DNA of 64,000 nt from Corynebacterium renale (GCF_002563965.1 NZ_PDJF01000001.1:124001-188000), one strand, 5' to 3'; shown: positions 52,445 through 61,827, counted from the first letter of the stretch. The notes: generated from the sequence alone by a model not told the origin. Translations and numbers: made by a program.

Positions 52445-53068
52445 ATGCGTATTATTTTGGCTTCCCAGTCCCCTTCGCGGCTGGGAATTTTGCGTTCCGC
52501 TGGCGTGGAGCCGGACGTCCGCCCCACCAGTATCGATGAGCCCGCGATTTTAGCACGCGCCGTCGAGGCCGGTGCCGATTATTCCGCCCAGGTCCTCACG
52601 TTGGCGCAGGCGAAGGCTCGTGCCGTGGGTGCGCAGCCGGGGGCTGTGACTATTGGCTGCGATTCCATGTTGCTTCTCGACGGCACCCTGCAAGGCAAAC
52701 CGCATACCGTCGAAGCAACCGTGGATCGGTGGCGGACGCAGGCTGGAAAATCCGCGCAGCTGCTCACTGGCCACTGCGTAATCGATTCCGACGGTTCGGA
52801 ATTTAGTAAGACAGTCTCCACGACCGTGCATTTCGCGGAAGCCACCGAGGAAGATATTCGCGCGTACGCGGAGTCTGGCGAGCCCCTCGAATGCGCGGGT
52901 GCTTTCACGCTGGAGGCCCTCGGCGGGTGGTTTATCGACCGGATTGAGGGCGATCCTTCCAGCGTCATTGGCCTTTCTTTGCCGTTGGTGCGCAGGGCGC
53001 TTTATTCGTTTGGGTATTCCGCCCACGAGTTTTGGGCCCCTACCTCTGGCACTGGTTCTAGGGCCTGA
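52445..53068 (+). CDS. maf: Maf-like nucleotide pyrophosphatase
   Basis: House-cleaning enzyme of 207 aa that hydrolyses non-canonical or methylated nucleoside triphosphates to monophosphates. ILASQSPSRLGILRSAGV carries the SxSPRR-type loop (SPSR), CDSMLLLDG the catalytic acidic pair, and ECAGAFTLEALGG the conserved Ala/Gly segment. Counterpart of Rv3282. The last 67 bases overlap the 3' end of the convergent acyltransferase gene; the C-terminal residues after FGYSAHEFW are extra. Confidence 0.9.
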   Translation: MRIILASQSPSRLGILRSAGVEPDVRPTSIDEPAILARAVEAGADYSAQVLTLAQAKARAVGAQPGAVTIGCDSMLLLDGTLQGKPHTVEATVDRWRTQAGKSAQLLTGHCVIDSDGSEFSKTVSTTVHFAEATEEDIRAYAESGEPLECAGAFTLEALGGWFIDRIEGDPSSVIGLSLPLVRRALYSFGYSAHEFWAPTSGTGSRA

Positions 53069-55165
53069 TTGTCGCGGACTGCGGCAAGGATGGGGGCGAT
53101 GTGTTTCCGTAGTTCCGGGATAAGGCTCATGGCGTAGGGCCGGGAAATGTGGTTGCCGTCACGGTACACGTAGATGTTTCCAATCGCGGCTGGGCAGAAT
53201 GTTGCGCCGCAGAACCAGTCTGATGTGTCGATGGTGTGCATGGCGCGGTACTGGCTTTCGTATTTTTTCGCCGGGTCTGGTCGGCTGTCAGGGCCGTAGA
53301 AGAGGGCTCGGTCAACACCACAGTCAAGGACGCCGTCGGTGCCTTCGTTTTCGGCGTGGCATTGGGATACTAGTTTGCCGGAGCCGTCGGCGTTGGTGAA
53401 CCAGGGGTTGTCTCGGAGGCCGATGAAGGTGATGCCGGAGGCGTCGAGAAGCGACCAGAGTGTGGGATAGGATTCGGGGACCGAGTCCATGTACTGCCCT
53501 TTTTCCAAAAGCGGCCGGGTGGATGTGGAGATCACGATGTCCGGTTGCATGTCCATGACGGCGTCCAAGGCCACCTGGTTGAACATGTGGCAGTCGTCGG
53601 CCCAGATGCCGTCGATGTCTTGCGCGAAGGCCGGGCAACTTTGGCGCGCAATGGGGATGAGCTGGAATCCTTCTTCACGACCAAGTTGGTCGAGTGGATC
53701 CATCCATTGCTCAGCGTGCGAGCCTCCGAGCAGGACCACGGTCAGGTCACCGTCGGGGTCACCGTAGCGGCAGTCCCGGTCGGGGTGCAGGTCCTGGGGT
53801 AGCACGTTGGCCGGGTCTGCGAAAGTGGAGAAGCAGCCATCGTCCCAGGCGAGCGAGTAACTGTCGGCGAGCAGGTAGGGGTCGGGGCGGTTGGGCATTT
53901 TCGGGAACGTAGGCGTTCTCGGTGAGCGCGCGGGCGCCCGGGTAGAACGTGGGGTCGAAGTCATTGTCGCTGAGTGCTTGAACTCGTTGCATGTGCGCGT
54001 GCGGTGCGACGAGTACGAGGGCACACAGACCTACCACGACAACCCCCGCACCAGCGCGTGCTTGCGCAGGGGCAGATATTTTGAGCTGTGCCCAGGCTGT
54101 GGCGAAACGGTTTTCTTCACCGTTCGGGCGGCGGGCTTTCTGCTGCAGCGGCCGTTCCACTAAGCGGTGCGTCAGGTCCGCCAACACCAGCGACGCCCCC
54201 ACAACCACGCACCCGAGGAGGATGCTCGGGGATTCGTTCCCGCTTATCGACGTCCCCACGATGAGCAGCGGCCAGTGCCACATATACAGCGGGTACGCGA
54301 TCTGGCCCAACCAGCGTGGGAAGCGGGACGCGAGGGCCCTGGCCACCGGTCCCCCGCCCACGATGAGCAGCGCTGTGCCGATGACCGGGTAGAGGGTCGC
54401 GGGGCCGGGAAAGACGCTAGCGCCGTCGAGAAGCACCCCAGTGCTTAAGACCATGAACAGACCTACGCCTGCCGCCCACGCCTGGATGCTCTGGGTGAGG
54501 CGCTCGCGCCATGCCGGGGCATAAAGCGCAAGGCAGGCGCCGCCGGTGAGTTCCCACATGCGGGAGAATGTGGAGTAGTAGTTCAATGCCTGGGCAGCAT
54601 GGTGAAGGTACCACGCGTATGCGAACGATGCCGCCGTGACTACAACGAGGACCGGCCCGGCGACGCGGGCCCCCACCCCGCGCCGCCGCAGCAGCACCAG
54701 GACCGATGCCACGAGAATTATCACCACGTAGAACTGCCCCTGGACGGACATGGACCAGATGTGTTGCAGGGGGCTTGCAGTCGCGGAGGCGGCCCCATAT
54801 TCCTGGCCTTGGCCTGCAAGCTCCCAGTTCTGGTAATACAGCAGGCTAGCCGTCAGCTGGCGGTAGTAGTTGGAGTCCCCCAGGCTCGGAGCCCAGGTGC
54901 GTACTGCAAGGGTCGTTGCGCCGAGTACGAGCACGAGCGTGGGAACAAGGCGCCGCAGTGTGCGCCACACTGGCCACCACGGGTTTGCGGAAGCGTCGGG
55001 ACGTGCTGCGTACCGCAGCTGCGAGCCGGCAAAGAAGTAGCCGGACAGCACCAAGAAGACGTCTACCCCGCCGGACACCTTGCCGACGAACACGTGGAAT
55101 AGGACGACGAAAGCAATGGCGATGCCCCGCAAACCGTCGAGGTCATACCTATATTGTGTTGCCAC
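53002..55165 (-). pseudogene. OafA-type acyltransferase with C-terminal SGNH domain, frameshifted
   Basis: One original gene split into two frames. The 5' part (55165-53759 frame) gives an acyltransferase-3 membrane domain: YRYDLDGLRGIAIAFVVLFHV with about ten helices, and the motif FLVLSGYFF. The 3' part (ending at 53002) gives the extracytoplasmic SGNH hydrolase-like domain with LLGGSHAEQW (block I Ser) and DGNHIS (Asp/His). Homologous sequence jumps frame near 53885-53910 (around TENAYVPEN to MPNRPDPYLL), as if one base were inserted. Family members O-acylate envelope glycans. Possible true pseudogene, sequencing error, or slippage. A complete gene would be about 720 aa. Confidence 0.75.
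53885..53910 (-). other. Probable frameshift site in the acyltransferase gene
   Basis: The 5' frame reads into CCGAAAATGCCCAACC. The downstream domain continues one base later. Short runs (CCC, AAAA, CCC) make a one-base indel plausible. Both frames stay open on either side for over 100 bases. Confidence 0.6.
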
Positions 55166-55266
55166 GTGAATCCCCTAGCTGTGCCCTTCCTATGAGGTGT
55201 CACACTCTATCAAGGATGGCAGACAGAAAAGAAACAGCGGTTCTGCACGGGCGGCTGCTTCTGGTC

Positions 55267-55272
55267 TAGGTT
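55267..55272 (+). promoter_or_regulatory. -10 element upstream of the DUF3151 gene
   Basis: TAGGTT, 6 bases before the ATG at 55279, the short gap typical of leaderless genes. GGGGG in the gap is too close to act as a ribosome site. Confidence 0.35.
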
Positions 55273-55278
55273 GGGGGC

Positions 55279-55692
55279 ATGGAAATTAACGATCTCTTAG
55301 CCCCCGATCCGATCATGTTGCCCGTCGACCCTGCCGCAGGCGATGACCCCACTTTGGATAGCACTGCGCTACGCCACCCCGATAGCCCCCTGGTCTGGGC
55401 GACGAAAGCGGAGGCCGCCCTCGCATCAGCCGAGACGGATGCGGAAAAGCTAGAGGCCTACGCCTACGCACGCACCGGCTACCACCGCAGTTTGGATCGT
55501 CTGCGCGCGAACGGGTGGAAGGGTTGGGGCCCGGTGCCTGCTTCGCATGAGCCGAACATGGGCGTCTTGCGCGCAATCGCCGCCCTTGCCCGCGCGGCGC
55601 GCCTGATCGGCGAAGATGATGAATATGACCGGTGCCGCGGGATGCTTTCCGACGCCGACCCGCACTCCGTAACTGCTCTGCTAGATAATTAG
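55279..55692 (+). CDS. DUF3151 family protein
   Basis: Protein of 137 aa beginning MEINDLLAPDPIMLPVDP. Helical segments (KLEAYAYARTGYHRSLDRLRANGWKGWGPVP) match DUF3151, small actinobacterial cytoplasmic proteins of unknown function. Length agrees with the family. Its TAG stop overlaps the TAA stop of the convergent DUF4282 gene (TTAG, 55689-55692). No operon partner. Confidence 0.82.
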   Translation: MEINDLLAPDPIMLPVDPAAGDDPTLDSTALRHPDSPLVWATKAEAALASAETDAEKLEAYAYARTGYHRSLDRLRANGWKGWGPVPASHEPNMGVLRAIAALARAARLIGEDDEYDRCRGMLSDADPHSVTALLDN

Positions 55693-56138
55693 CGCAGCTT
55701 GTTCTGCTCCACGAGTTCGGAAGTGTTTTGCGCGGTACGGACCATGGAGACAAAGAACTCTAGGGTCACGCGTGCGCCGATGACCGCGAGGAAGAACAAA
55801 ATACCGCCCACGACAACTGCCATGAACAGGGCAGCGAGTCCCTCTGCGAAGCCGTTGGTAAATGCAGCTAGCGAGAAGAGGATGCTCAGACCCCACGTGA
55901 TGCCGTAGATGCCGACGAAGATGATGTAGATGACCTTGACGAAGTCGATGGTCACGAATCGGCGGAACGAGAAATCGAACAGCGCGCTAAACAGGCCCTT
56001 GCCCTCACCCGCGATGTTTGTGGCAGCTGGCGCTGGGGTGTACTCCGGCCCAGGTGTAGGGTTAGACGGATTCTGCTCCGGCCCAGTACCCCACGGGTTG
56101 TTGTTGAGGTTGTCGCCAGGATTAAACGAATTGGTCAT
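55689..56138 (-). CDS. DUF4282 membrane protein
   Basis: Protein of 149 aa: a Pro/Asn-rich N-terminal 45 residues (NNNPWGTGPEQNPSNP) followed by two transmembrane helices (FVKVIYIIFVGIYGITWGL and FMAVVVGGILFFLAVIG) of the DUF4282 family. I chose ATG 56136-56138 with GGAAGGA upstream; the frame is open to 56363 but overlaps the terminator of the next gene. Unknown function. Confidence 0.78.
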   Translation of the reverse strand: MTNSFNPGDNLNNNPWGTGPEQNPSNPTPGPEYTPAPAATNIAGEGKGLFSALFDFSFRRFVTIDFVKVIYIIFVGIYGITWGLSILFSLAAFTNGFAEGLAALFMAVVVGGILFFLAVIGARVTLEFFVSMVRTAQNTSELVEQNKLR

Positions 56139-56167
56139 AGGAGAAATCCTTCCTGTGTAAAAAAGTA

Positions 56168-56204
56168 ATAGACCACGGTTCACCTTAACGGAACCGTGGT
56201 CTAT
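56168..56204 (-). terminator. Intrinsic terminator after the Cj0069-like gene
   Basis: Perfect 14-bp arms (56168-56181 with 56191-56204), 9-base loop; on the minus strand the stem is followed by TACTTTTTTA. Confidence 0.92.
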
Positions 56205-56226
56205 GCGCGGTAAAAAGACGGTTATT

Positions 56227-57285
56227 TTATGCGTGCTTTGCTTCGACGCGCTTGATCGCCTCGGAAGCGACGAGCTCCTGGATACCCATGTCGAGCTCGG
56301 AGGTGAAACCAACGCAGGAGCAGTTAATTTCGCCGAGGACGTAGGTGTCTTCACCATTCTCACCGTCGGCGAGCATGAAGTCTGCGGTCCAGATCAGTGG
56401 GATGTTGTCGCCACCGAGCTTCTCGGCGATGATGGGGCGAGCTTCGTGGAACATATCGATGAGTTCCTGCCACTGCTCTGGCTTGTCGTAGGTGTACTTC
56501 GCGCCGGAGAACAGGGTTGCGGAGAAGTTGTCGCCACCTTCCGCGGGCTTCTTGTGCACCACGAAGACTGGGTGCGGGCCGACGAGCAGGATGCGGATTT
56601 CGCCTTCGACGATGCGTGGCATGAAGCGCATGTCGACGAGCATGCCGTTATCGCCGATGATGTACTGGTCACAGAAGTCCATGAACTCGCCGAGCTCGCG
56701 GTCTTCGGTGTGGTTGTCTACTGCCTCGGTGCACTTGAGCTTGGTGTCCAGTGGCAGTGCGGTGCCTGGTTCGACAGATGCAGCCAGCTCTGGGTCGGCG
56801 AGGCGGACGCGCCAGATGCCTTCACCTGTAGAGCCGCGATTCTGCTTGAGTACGCGCTCACCGTAGGACAGCGACTTCGGGAAGGTCTCGTGGAAGTCCT
56901 TGACCTCGTAGTATGCGGCGGTGTCAGCGGGTACCAGGGAGGTGTCGTTGAGTTTGACCAGCGCATCTTTGGCGCCGTATGCCATCATCTCTGCGGGGGT
57001 GGACATGCCTACCAGGCCGGCGTCGGCAAGCTTGGTCAGGAGTTCGAAGTAGCCCTTTTCGCCGCCGGGGATGTTGCCTGGGTTGACGCGAGAGATGTAG
57101 GCGTCGAAGTTTTCAGAGACGTACTCGAACAGCTTCTCGGACCACTCGGGGCGGTAGTAGACGACTTCTGCGTCCCAGCCCTCTGCTTTGATGGCGTTCA
57201 CGATCGGCATGGTGTCCTTGCGGTGGCCGTCGATGAACTTGTCGGAGCCGCCCTCAACCTCGAATACGACGATGGCTTTTTTCAT
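56227..57285 (-). CDS. Cj0069-family protein with ATP-grasp-like features
   Basis: Protein of 352 aa. VLKQNRGSTGEGIWRVRL resembles an ATP-grasp glycine-rich loop with a preceding Lys, and EINCSCVGF near the C-terminus provides the E-x-N metal-ligand pair. The family (Cj0069/DUF6815 as I remember it) has no known product. ATG at 57283-57285 with AAGGGG upstream; a strong terminator follows, so it is monocistronic. Not part of the mycobacterial order, so probably horizontally acquired or lineage-specific. A ligase joining an amine to a carboxylate is a reasonable inference. Confidence 0.65.
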   Translation of the reverse strand: MKKAIVVFEVEGGSDKFIDGHRKDTMPIVNAIKAEGWDAEVVYYRPEWSEKLFEYVSENFDAYISRVNPGNIPGGEKGYFELLTKLADAGLVGMSTPAEMMAYGAKDALVKLNDTSLVPADTAAYYEVKDFHETFPKSLSYGERVLKQNRGSTGEGIWRVRLADPELAASVEPGTALPLDTKLKCTEAVDNHTEDRELGEFMDFCDQYIIGDNGMLVDMRFMPRIVEGEIRILLVGPHPVFVVHKKPAEGGDNFSATLFSGAKYTYDKPEQWQELIDMFHEARPIIAEKLGGDNIPLIWTADFMLADGENGEDTYVLGEINCSCVGFTSELDMGIQELVASEAIKRVEAKHA

Positions 57286-57444
57286 AGGATCCCCTTACAT
57301 AGGTAGGTGAAACATGTCGGATGTGACTGTAAATAACGCCGGATTCTGCGGGTAAGCAGACGTTAAGCGCCTACACATAACTTTAATAAAAGAGTGTGGT
57401 TTTCTCCTCTCCGAGGGGGCGAACATGATGAACGCCACACTGGA

Positions 57445-57490
57445 GGAGGTTGGCTTAACCTATTACAGAATGGTCACTATTGTGGTCATT
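57445..57490. promoter_or_regulatory. Possible operators upstream of thtR
   Basis: A DtxR-box-like sequence with AGGTT/AACCT half-sites lies at 57445-57463 (14 of 19 matches). Next to it an imperfect palindrome (57469-57490) reads AATGGTCAC then GTGGTCATT. The -10 is probably among TATATA/TACCTA near 57497-57510. No open gene is found here. Confidence 0.35.
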
Positions 57491-57541
57491 AGCGTTTATA
57501 TACCTATTAACCCCTTAGTCGCGGATATAGAAAGGCCACCC

Positions 57542-58447
57542 ATGCCCATCGAATTCGATCCCTCTCCCCGGTTCTCCGAGTACGCACACCCCGAGCGAGT
57601 GGTGTCTGCGGCGTGGCTGTCTGCCCACTTGGGCATGCCGGGCCTGAAGGTGGTGGAGTCCGATGAGGATTCCTTGCTCTACGACATTGGCCATATCCCC
57701 GGTGCGGTTCGCATTGATTGGCAGCGTGATCTCAATGATCCGATCACACGCGACTTCATCGACGGTGAGCGTTTTGCCAAGCTCATGAGCGAAAAGGGCA
57801 TCGCCCGCGACGACACGATCGTGGTGTATGGCGACCACAACAATTGGTGGGCCACCTACACGATGTGGGTCCTGACCATGTTCGGCCACGAGGACGTCCG
57901 CCTCCTCGATGGCGGCCGCGATGGCTGGATGGGCGAAGAACGCGACACGTCCTTTGCCGTGCCTGCGTATCCGGAAACGGATTACCCCGTCGTCAAGCGC
58001 AATGATGAGCTGCTGCGTGCTTTCGTCGAGGAAGTCGTAGAAGAAGCAGCCGCGAAGTCTTCGACGCTTATCGACGCCCGCCCCTCCATCTCCTACACGG
58101 CGGAAGAGCGCACCTCGGGCACATTTGCACGCAAGACCGGCAACCGCGAGGGACACATCCCGGGCGCGATTAACATTTCACACAACAAGGCCATTTACCC
58201 GAACAATACGTTCCGTGGCCGCAAGGAACTTGACGAGATTGCGGCAGATGTACCTACCGACAAGCCTATTATCGTGTACTGCCACTTAGGCGACCGCGCC
58301 TCGCACATGTGGTTCGTCCTGACGTACCTTTTGGGCTACGACAACGTGCGTGTCTACGACGGCTCCTGGGCCGAGTGGGGTTCGCGCGTGCGCATGCCAA
58401 TTGCTGTTGGCCCCACGCCTGAGGGTGATAACCAGCCGGAACTCTAA
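57542..58447 (+). CDS. thtR: Thiosulfate sulfurtransferase (rhodanese, SseA/ThtR)
   Basis: Two-domain rhodanese of 301 aa that moves sulfane sulfur from thiosulfate to acceptors. The N-terminal inactive domain (ESDEDSLLYDIGHIPGAVRIDW) and C-terminal active domain (LIDARPSISY...REGHIPGAINISHN) are intact. The active-site loop is CHLGDR at Cys247 where CRxGxR is common. ATG at 57542 has GAAAGG upstream; the frame extends to 57425 but that part is not rhodanese. Counterpart of sseA (Rv3283) between maf and accA3, divergent from the Cj0069-like gene. Confidence 0.93.
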   Translation: MPIEFDPSPRFSEYAHPERVVSAAWLSAHLGMPGLKVVESDEDSLLYDIGHIPGAVRIDWQRDLNDPITRDFIDGERFAKLMSEKGIARDDTIVVYGDHNNWWATYTMWVLTMFGHEDVRLLDGGRDGWMGEERDTSFAVPAYPETDYPVVKRNDELLRAFVEEVVEEAAAKSSTLIDARPSISYTAEERTSGTFARKTGNREGHIPGAINISHNKAIYPNNTFRGRKELDEIAADVPTDKPIIVYCHLGDRASHMWFVLTYLLGYDNVRVYDGSWAEWGSRVRMPIAVGPTPEGDNQPEL

Positions 58448-58539
58448 CCCTCACAGACTTCCGGGCGACGCAATTTGTAACACAAAAGCATCTGGTTGCC
58501 GATACCGGAAGTATGTGTGTGTAGTATGTACACAGAAAC

Positions 58540-58561
58540 TAAGCTACGCTTGCGTAGCTTA
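58540..58561. repeat. 20-bp palindrome before accBC
   Basis: TAAGCTACGC (58540-58549) pairs with 58552-58561 across TT, 31 bases before the accBC GTG. Could be an operator or leader hairpin; no T-run follows. Confidence 0.45.
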
Positions 58562-58592
58562 AGGCTTATAGAGCAGGAGAAAGGTCGCCGAC

Positions 58593-60374
58593 GTGGCAGT
58601 AGAAGCTAAAAAGATCACCAAGGTACTCATTGCCAACCGTGGTGAGATTGCAGTGCGAGTAATCCGCGCCGCACAGGACGCGGGCATTACATCCGTTGCC
58701 GTCTATGCAGAACCTGACGCAGACGCCCCCTTCGTCCGCCTTGCCGACGAGGCTTTCGCTCTCGGCGGCGCAACCGCCGCGGACAGCTACCTCAACATCG
58801 AGAAGATTATTAATGCCTGCCAGTCCTCAGGAGCTGACGCCGTCCACCCCGGTTACGGCTTCCTCTCCGAGAATGCGGACTTTGCGCAGGCTGTTATCGA
58901 CGCCGGCCTGACCTGGATTGGCCCTTCCCCCGAATCCATCGCGGCCCTGGGCGATAAGGTCACGGCTCGCCACATCGCCGAGCGTGCCAACGCCCCCATG
59001 GTCCCCGGCACCAAAGACCCCGTAGCAAACGCCGCCGAAGCCAAGGCTTTCGCCGAGGAACACGGGCTCCCTATCGCGATTAAGGCCGCATTTGGTGGCG
59101 GCGGCCGTGGCATGAAGGTGGCCTACGACCTCGACGAAGTTGAGGAACTCTTCGAATCCGCTACGCGCGAGGCCGTCGCAGCCTTTGGCCGTGGCGAGTG
59201 CTTCGTCGAGCGTTATCTGGATAAAGCCCGCCACGTCGAGGCCCAGGTCCTCGCCGATCAGCATGGCAACGTGATTGTTGCCGGCACGCGTGACTGCTCC
59301 TTGCAGCGCCGATTCCAGAAACTGGTGGAAGAAGCACCAGCCCCCTACCTGTCTGACGAGCAGCGTGCCACCATCCACGATTCCGCGAAGCGCATCTGCA
59401 AAGAGGCTGGTTATTACGGCGCCGGCACGGTCGAGTACTTGGTGGGCGCGGACGGTTTGATCTCCTTCCTTGAGGTCAATACGCGCCTCCAGGTGGAGCA
59501 CCCGGTTACGGAAATCACCACCGGCATCGACTTGGTGCGTGAGCAGTTCCGTATCGCAGAGGGCCAGGTGCTGCGCCATACGGAGGATCCACAGCCACAC
59601 GGCCACGCTTTTGAGTTCCGTATTAATGGCGAGGATGCGGGTTCAAACTTTATGCCGTCGCCAGGCACCATCAATGTGTACAAGGAACCGGCAGGTCCTG
59701 GTGTGCGCGTGGATTCCGGCGTGACCGAGGGCTCCGTTGTGGGTGGCCAATTCGACTCCATGCTGGCCAAGCTCATTGTTCACGGCGAAGACCGCACTGA
59801 GGCGCTACAACGTGCACGCCGCGCCTTGTCTGAATTCACTGTCGAGGGCATGCCTACCGTACTCCCCTTCCACCGCCACATCGTGGAGAACCCCGCATTC
59901 ATTGGCGATGACGAGGGCTTCGAGGTATACACGAAGTGGATTGAGGAAGTGTGGGATAACCCAATCCCCGCATACGACGGCGATGCCGAGGTTGCTGAGC
60001 AGGAAGCACAGTCCCACCGCGTGGTCGTGGAAGTCAATGGTCGCCGCGTAGAGATTGCGCTGCCCCAGAATCTTTCCTTCGGCGCGATTGGCGGTGCCGT
60101 CGCAGGTGCCCGCAAGAAGAGCCGCAAGCGCCGTTCCGGTGGCGGTGCAGCAGCAGTATCGGGCGACGCTGTCGTCGCGCCGATGCAAGGCACCGTTATC
60201 AAGGTGAACGTTTCCGAAGGTGACGAGGTCTCTGAGGGCGATGTCATCATGATCCTTGAGGCTATGAAGATGGAAAACCCGGTGAAGGCACACAAGTCTG
60301 GTGTGATCGAAGGTTTGGCTGTCGAGGCTGGCGCTGGCGTGACTAAGGGTCAGCAGTTGGCTGAGATTAAGTAA
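58593..60374 (+). CDS. accBC: Acyl-CoA carboxylase biotin carboxylase/carrier subunit AccBC
   Basis: Alpha subunit of 593 aa shared by the corynebacterial acyl-CoA carboxylases. The biotin carboxylase part shows [27 protein letters not shown] (ATP-grasp loop), [15 protein letters not shown] with catalytic residues, and a basic linker ([11 protein letters not shown]). The carrier domain ends with EAMKMENP; Lys559 accepts biotin. GTG at 58593, AGGAGAAAGG upstream. Works with AccD1 and AccD2 encoded here and requires BirA. Controlled by FasR in C. glutamicum; an upstream palindrome may be relevant. Confidence 0.95.
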   Translation: MAVEAKKITKVLIANRGEIAVRVIRAAQDAGITSVAVYAEPDADAPFVRLADEAFALGGATAADSYLNIEKIINACQSSGADAVHPGYGFLSENADFAQAVIDAGLTWIGPSPESIAALGDKVTARHIAERANAPMVPGTKDPVANAAEAKAFAEEHGLPIAIKAAFGGGGRGMKVAYDLDEVEELFESATREAVAAFGRGECFVERYLDKARHVEAQVLADQHGNVIVAGTRDCSLQRRFQKLVEEAPAPYLSDEQRATIHDSAKRICKEAGYYGAGTVEYLVGADGLISFLEVNTRLQVEHPVTEITTGIDLVREQFRIAEGQVLRHTEDPQPHGHAFEFRINGEDAGSNFMPSPGTINVYKEPAGPGVRVDSGVTEGSVVGGQFDSMLAKLIVHGEDRTEALQRARRALSEFTVEGMPTVLPFHRHIVENPAFIGDDEGFEVYTKWIEEVWDNPIPAYDGDAEVAEQEAQSHRVVVEVNGRRVEIALPQNLSFGAIGGAVAGARKKSRKRRSGGGAAAVSGDAVVAPMQGTVIKVNVSEGDEVSEGDVIMILEAMKMENPVKAHKSGVIEGLAVEAGAGVTKGQQLAEIK

Positions 60375-60387
60375 ATTCCCTGGCTTA

Positions 60388-60418
60388 GAGCCGGCTACCC
60401 CTTGCGGGCAGTCGGCTC
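60388..60418 (+). terminator. Hairpin after accBC
   Basis: GAGCCGGCT pairs with a complementary stretch ending at 60418 (one mismatch), followed by CTTGCTTTT. Probable terminator. Confidence 0.7.
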
Positions 60419-60425
60419 CTTGCTT

Positions 60426-61670
60426 TTAAGGCACAGGGTTCGGCCGCAGCCGGTGACGAAGCCGGCTTTTCCTTGCCCGCTTTCGGCGCTTTTCCATATA
60501 TTGACCAATGGTCTGCGCTTCCCACTTCCCTTGTGGAGACAGTGGCCCGGAGGCTAAACCGATTTCGAAGGTTCCGTCGGTGTGCAACCAGATTGTCGTG
60601 CCGGTCTCTGGGTCCAGGATGTAGTGCAGACCGCCGTTGGTTTTGTAATTGTGGTCGAAGGAGCACACGTCGACGAGGTTCTTTGCAGAGGTTTCGCCAC
60701 CTTCGGCGTATTCCACACGGTGGTCCTTCTGGCACCTGTGCCCGGGCACATTGCAACCGGGAACAGCGCAGGTACCATCGCGACCTTCAAGATACGCACG
60801 AAGACCAGGGCTCGGACGATACGAGTCTGACGTGAAGTCTTTATACTTTGCGATATTTCTGGTCTTAGTGACTTCTGCTAAGAGTTCGTCGCGCAGTTCC
60901 CCACTAATCCAACCGACGCCGGACATCCACGCTGGTGCATCTGGGATATCTTCCGCCCTATAAATGTTAAGCGTGAGGTTCACAGTGATGTTGTCGAAGA
61001 GCAGCTTGTAGAAGGCTTCCTCGCGGTTACATGTGTATTCCCTTGTGATGTGCCGGATCGCTTCATCTAGTTTGAGTGCATCCGTTGTAGTCATCTCCGC
61101 CCGCAGCTCGGCCGGACCTCCCTCCTGCCCCGGGTTAAACAGCTCGAAGGGTGGCAGCTCTTTCTTGGTGGGTTCCGGGTTCAATTCGGGGTTCGTGAGC
61201 ACCAAAATATGTTTGAGGCGTTTTCTAAACGAAGTCTCATCGGGGAAGGATTGGCAGGGCATCGTCGGCGTGAGGACTTTGGCGAGCATCTCATCGATAT
61301 CACCAAACGTCTTTGGATCCGCCCCATCCAAAACGGACGCCAGGATCCCGATGTAATCCCAGCCAAGCAACGCTAGCTCGCGCTGCAACTGCAAGGTTTT
61401 GGGTAATTTGAACAGGATTTTCATGCCGGCAATAACAATGCGCCTGGCTTTGTAGTCCGGAAAACCCAGCACCTTGCGCGCTTGAGATATAGAATCCCGG
61501 GTCGGTCTTTCGTCCGTATGCATGAGATGTTCAAGCAAAATGAAGGCTTGGCGCCTCACATTTTCCGCCATCACCGTTAGCGGATTGCTCTGATCACTGA
61601 GATAGAAATACGCCGGAGGATTAACCCCTGGTCTCCTCCGAATGTGCCGTGGTATTTCAGTGTCTTCCAC
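60426..61670 (-). CDS. HNH endonuclease-domain protein (DUF222/13E12-like)
   Basis: Protein of 414 aa from GTG at 61668-61670 (GGGGACAGG upstream; a start at 61745 or the Met at 61571 are alternatives). The N-terminal two thirds is helical, DUF222-like; the C-terminal HNH domain has CAVPGCNVPGHRC, DHRVEYAEGGE, NLVDVC and DHNYKTNGG with intact His/Asn/His residues and zinc cysteines. Such proteins occur in many copies in actinobacteria and are mobile-like. Inserted between accBC and pyc. Biological role unproven. Confidence 0.8.
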   Translation of the reverse strand: MEDTEIPRHIRRRPGVNPPAYFYLSDQSNPLTVMAENVRRQAFILLEHLMHTDERPTRDSISQARKVLGFPDYKARRIVIAGMKILFKLPKTLQLQRELALLGWDYIGILASVLDGADPKTFGDIDEMLAKVLTPTMPCQSFPDETSFRKRLKHILVLTNPELNPEPTKKELPPFELFNPGQEGGPAELRAEMTTTDALKLDEAIRHITREYTCNREEAFYKLLFDNITVNLTLNIYRAEDIPDAPAWMSGVGWISGELRDELLAEVTKTRNIAKYKDFTSDSYRPSPGLRAYLEGRDGTCAVPGCNVPGHRCQKDHRVEYAEGGETSAKNLVDVCSFDHNYKTNGGLHYILDPETGTTIWLHTDGTFEIGLASGPLSPQGKWEAQTIGQYMEKRRKRARKSRLRHRLRPNPVP

Positions 61671-61827
61671 TGCCCTGTCCCCTATTCTGGCCCACCCCGG
61701 GCCGAGATTTTGTTTACTATGCACCCCACTGTAGTTTATTCGCACACACTTGTCAATACGAGACGTTTAACCAGGCATTTACCACCAGTTTCAACACTAC
61801 AGTTCGAACCCCAAAGCCCGTTAAGAA

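Noticed and set aside
61801..61820. AGTTCGAACCCC resembling a tRNA T-arm
   Set aside because: No matching acceptor, D-arm or anticodon stem can be built on either strand.
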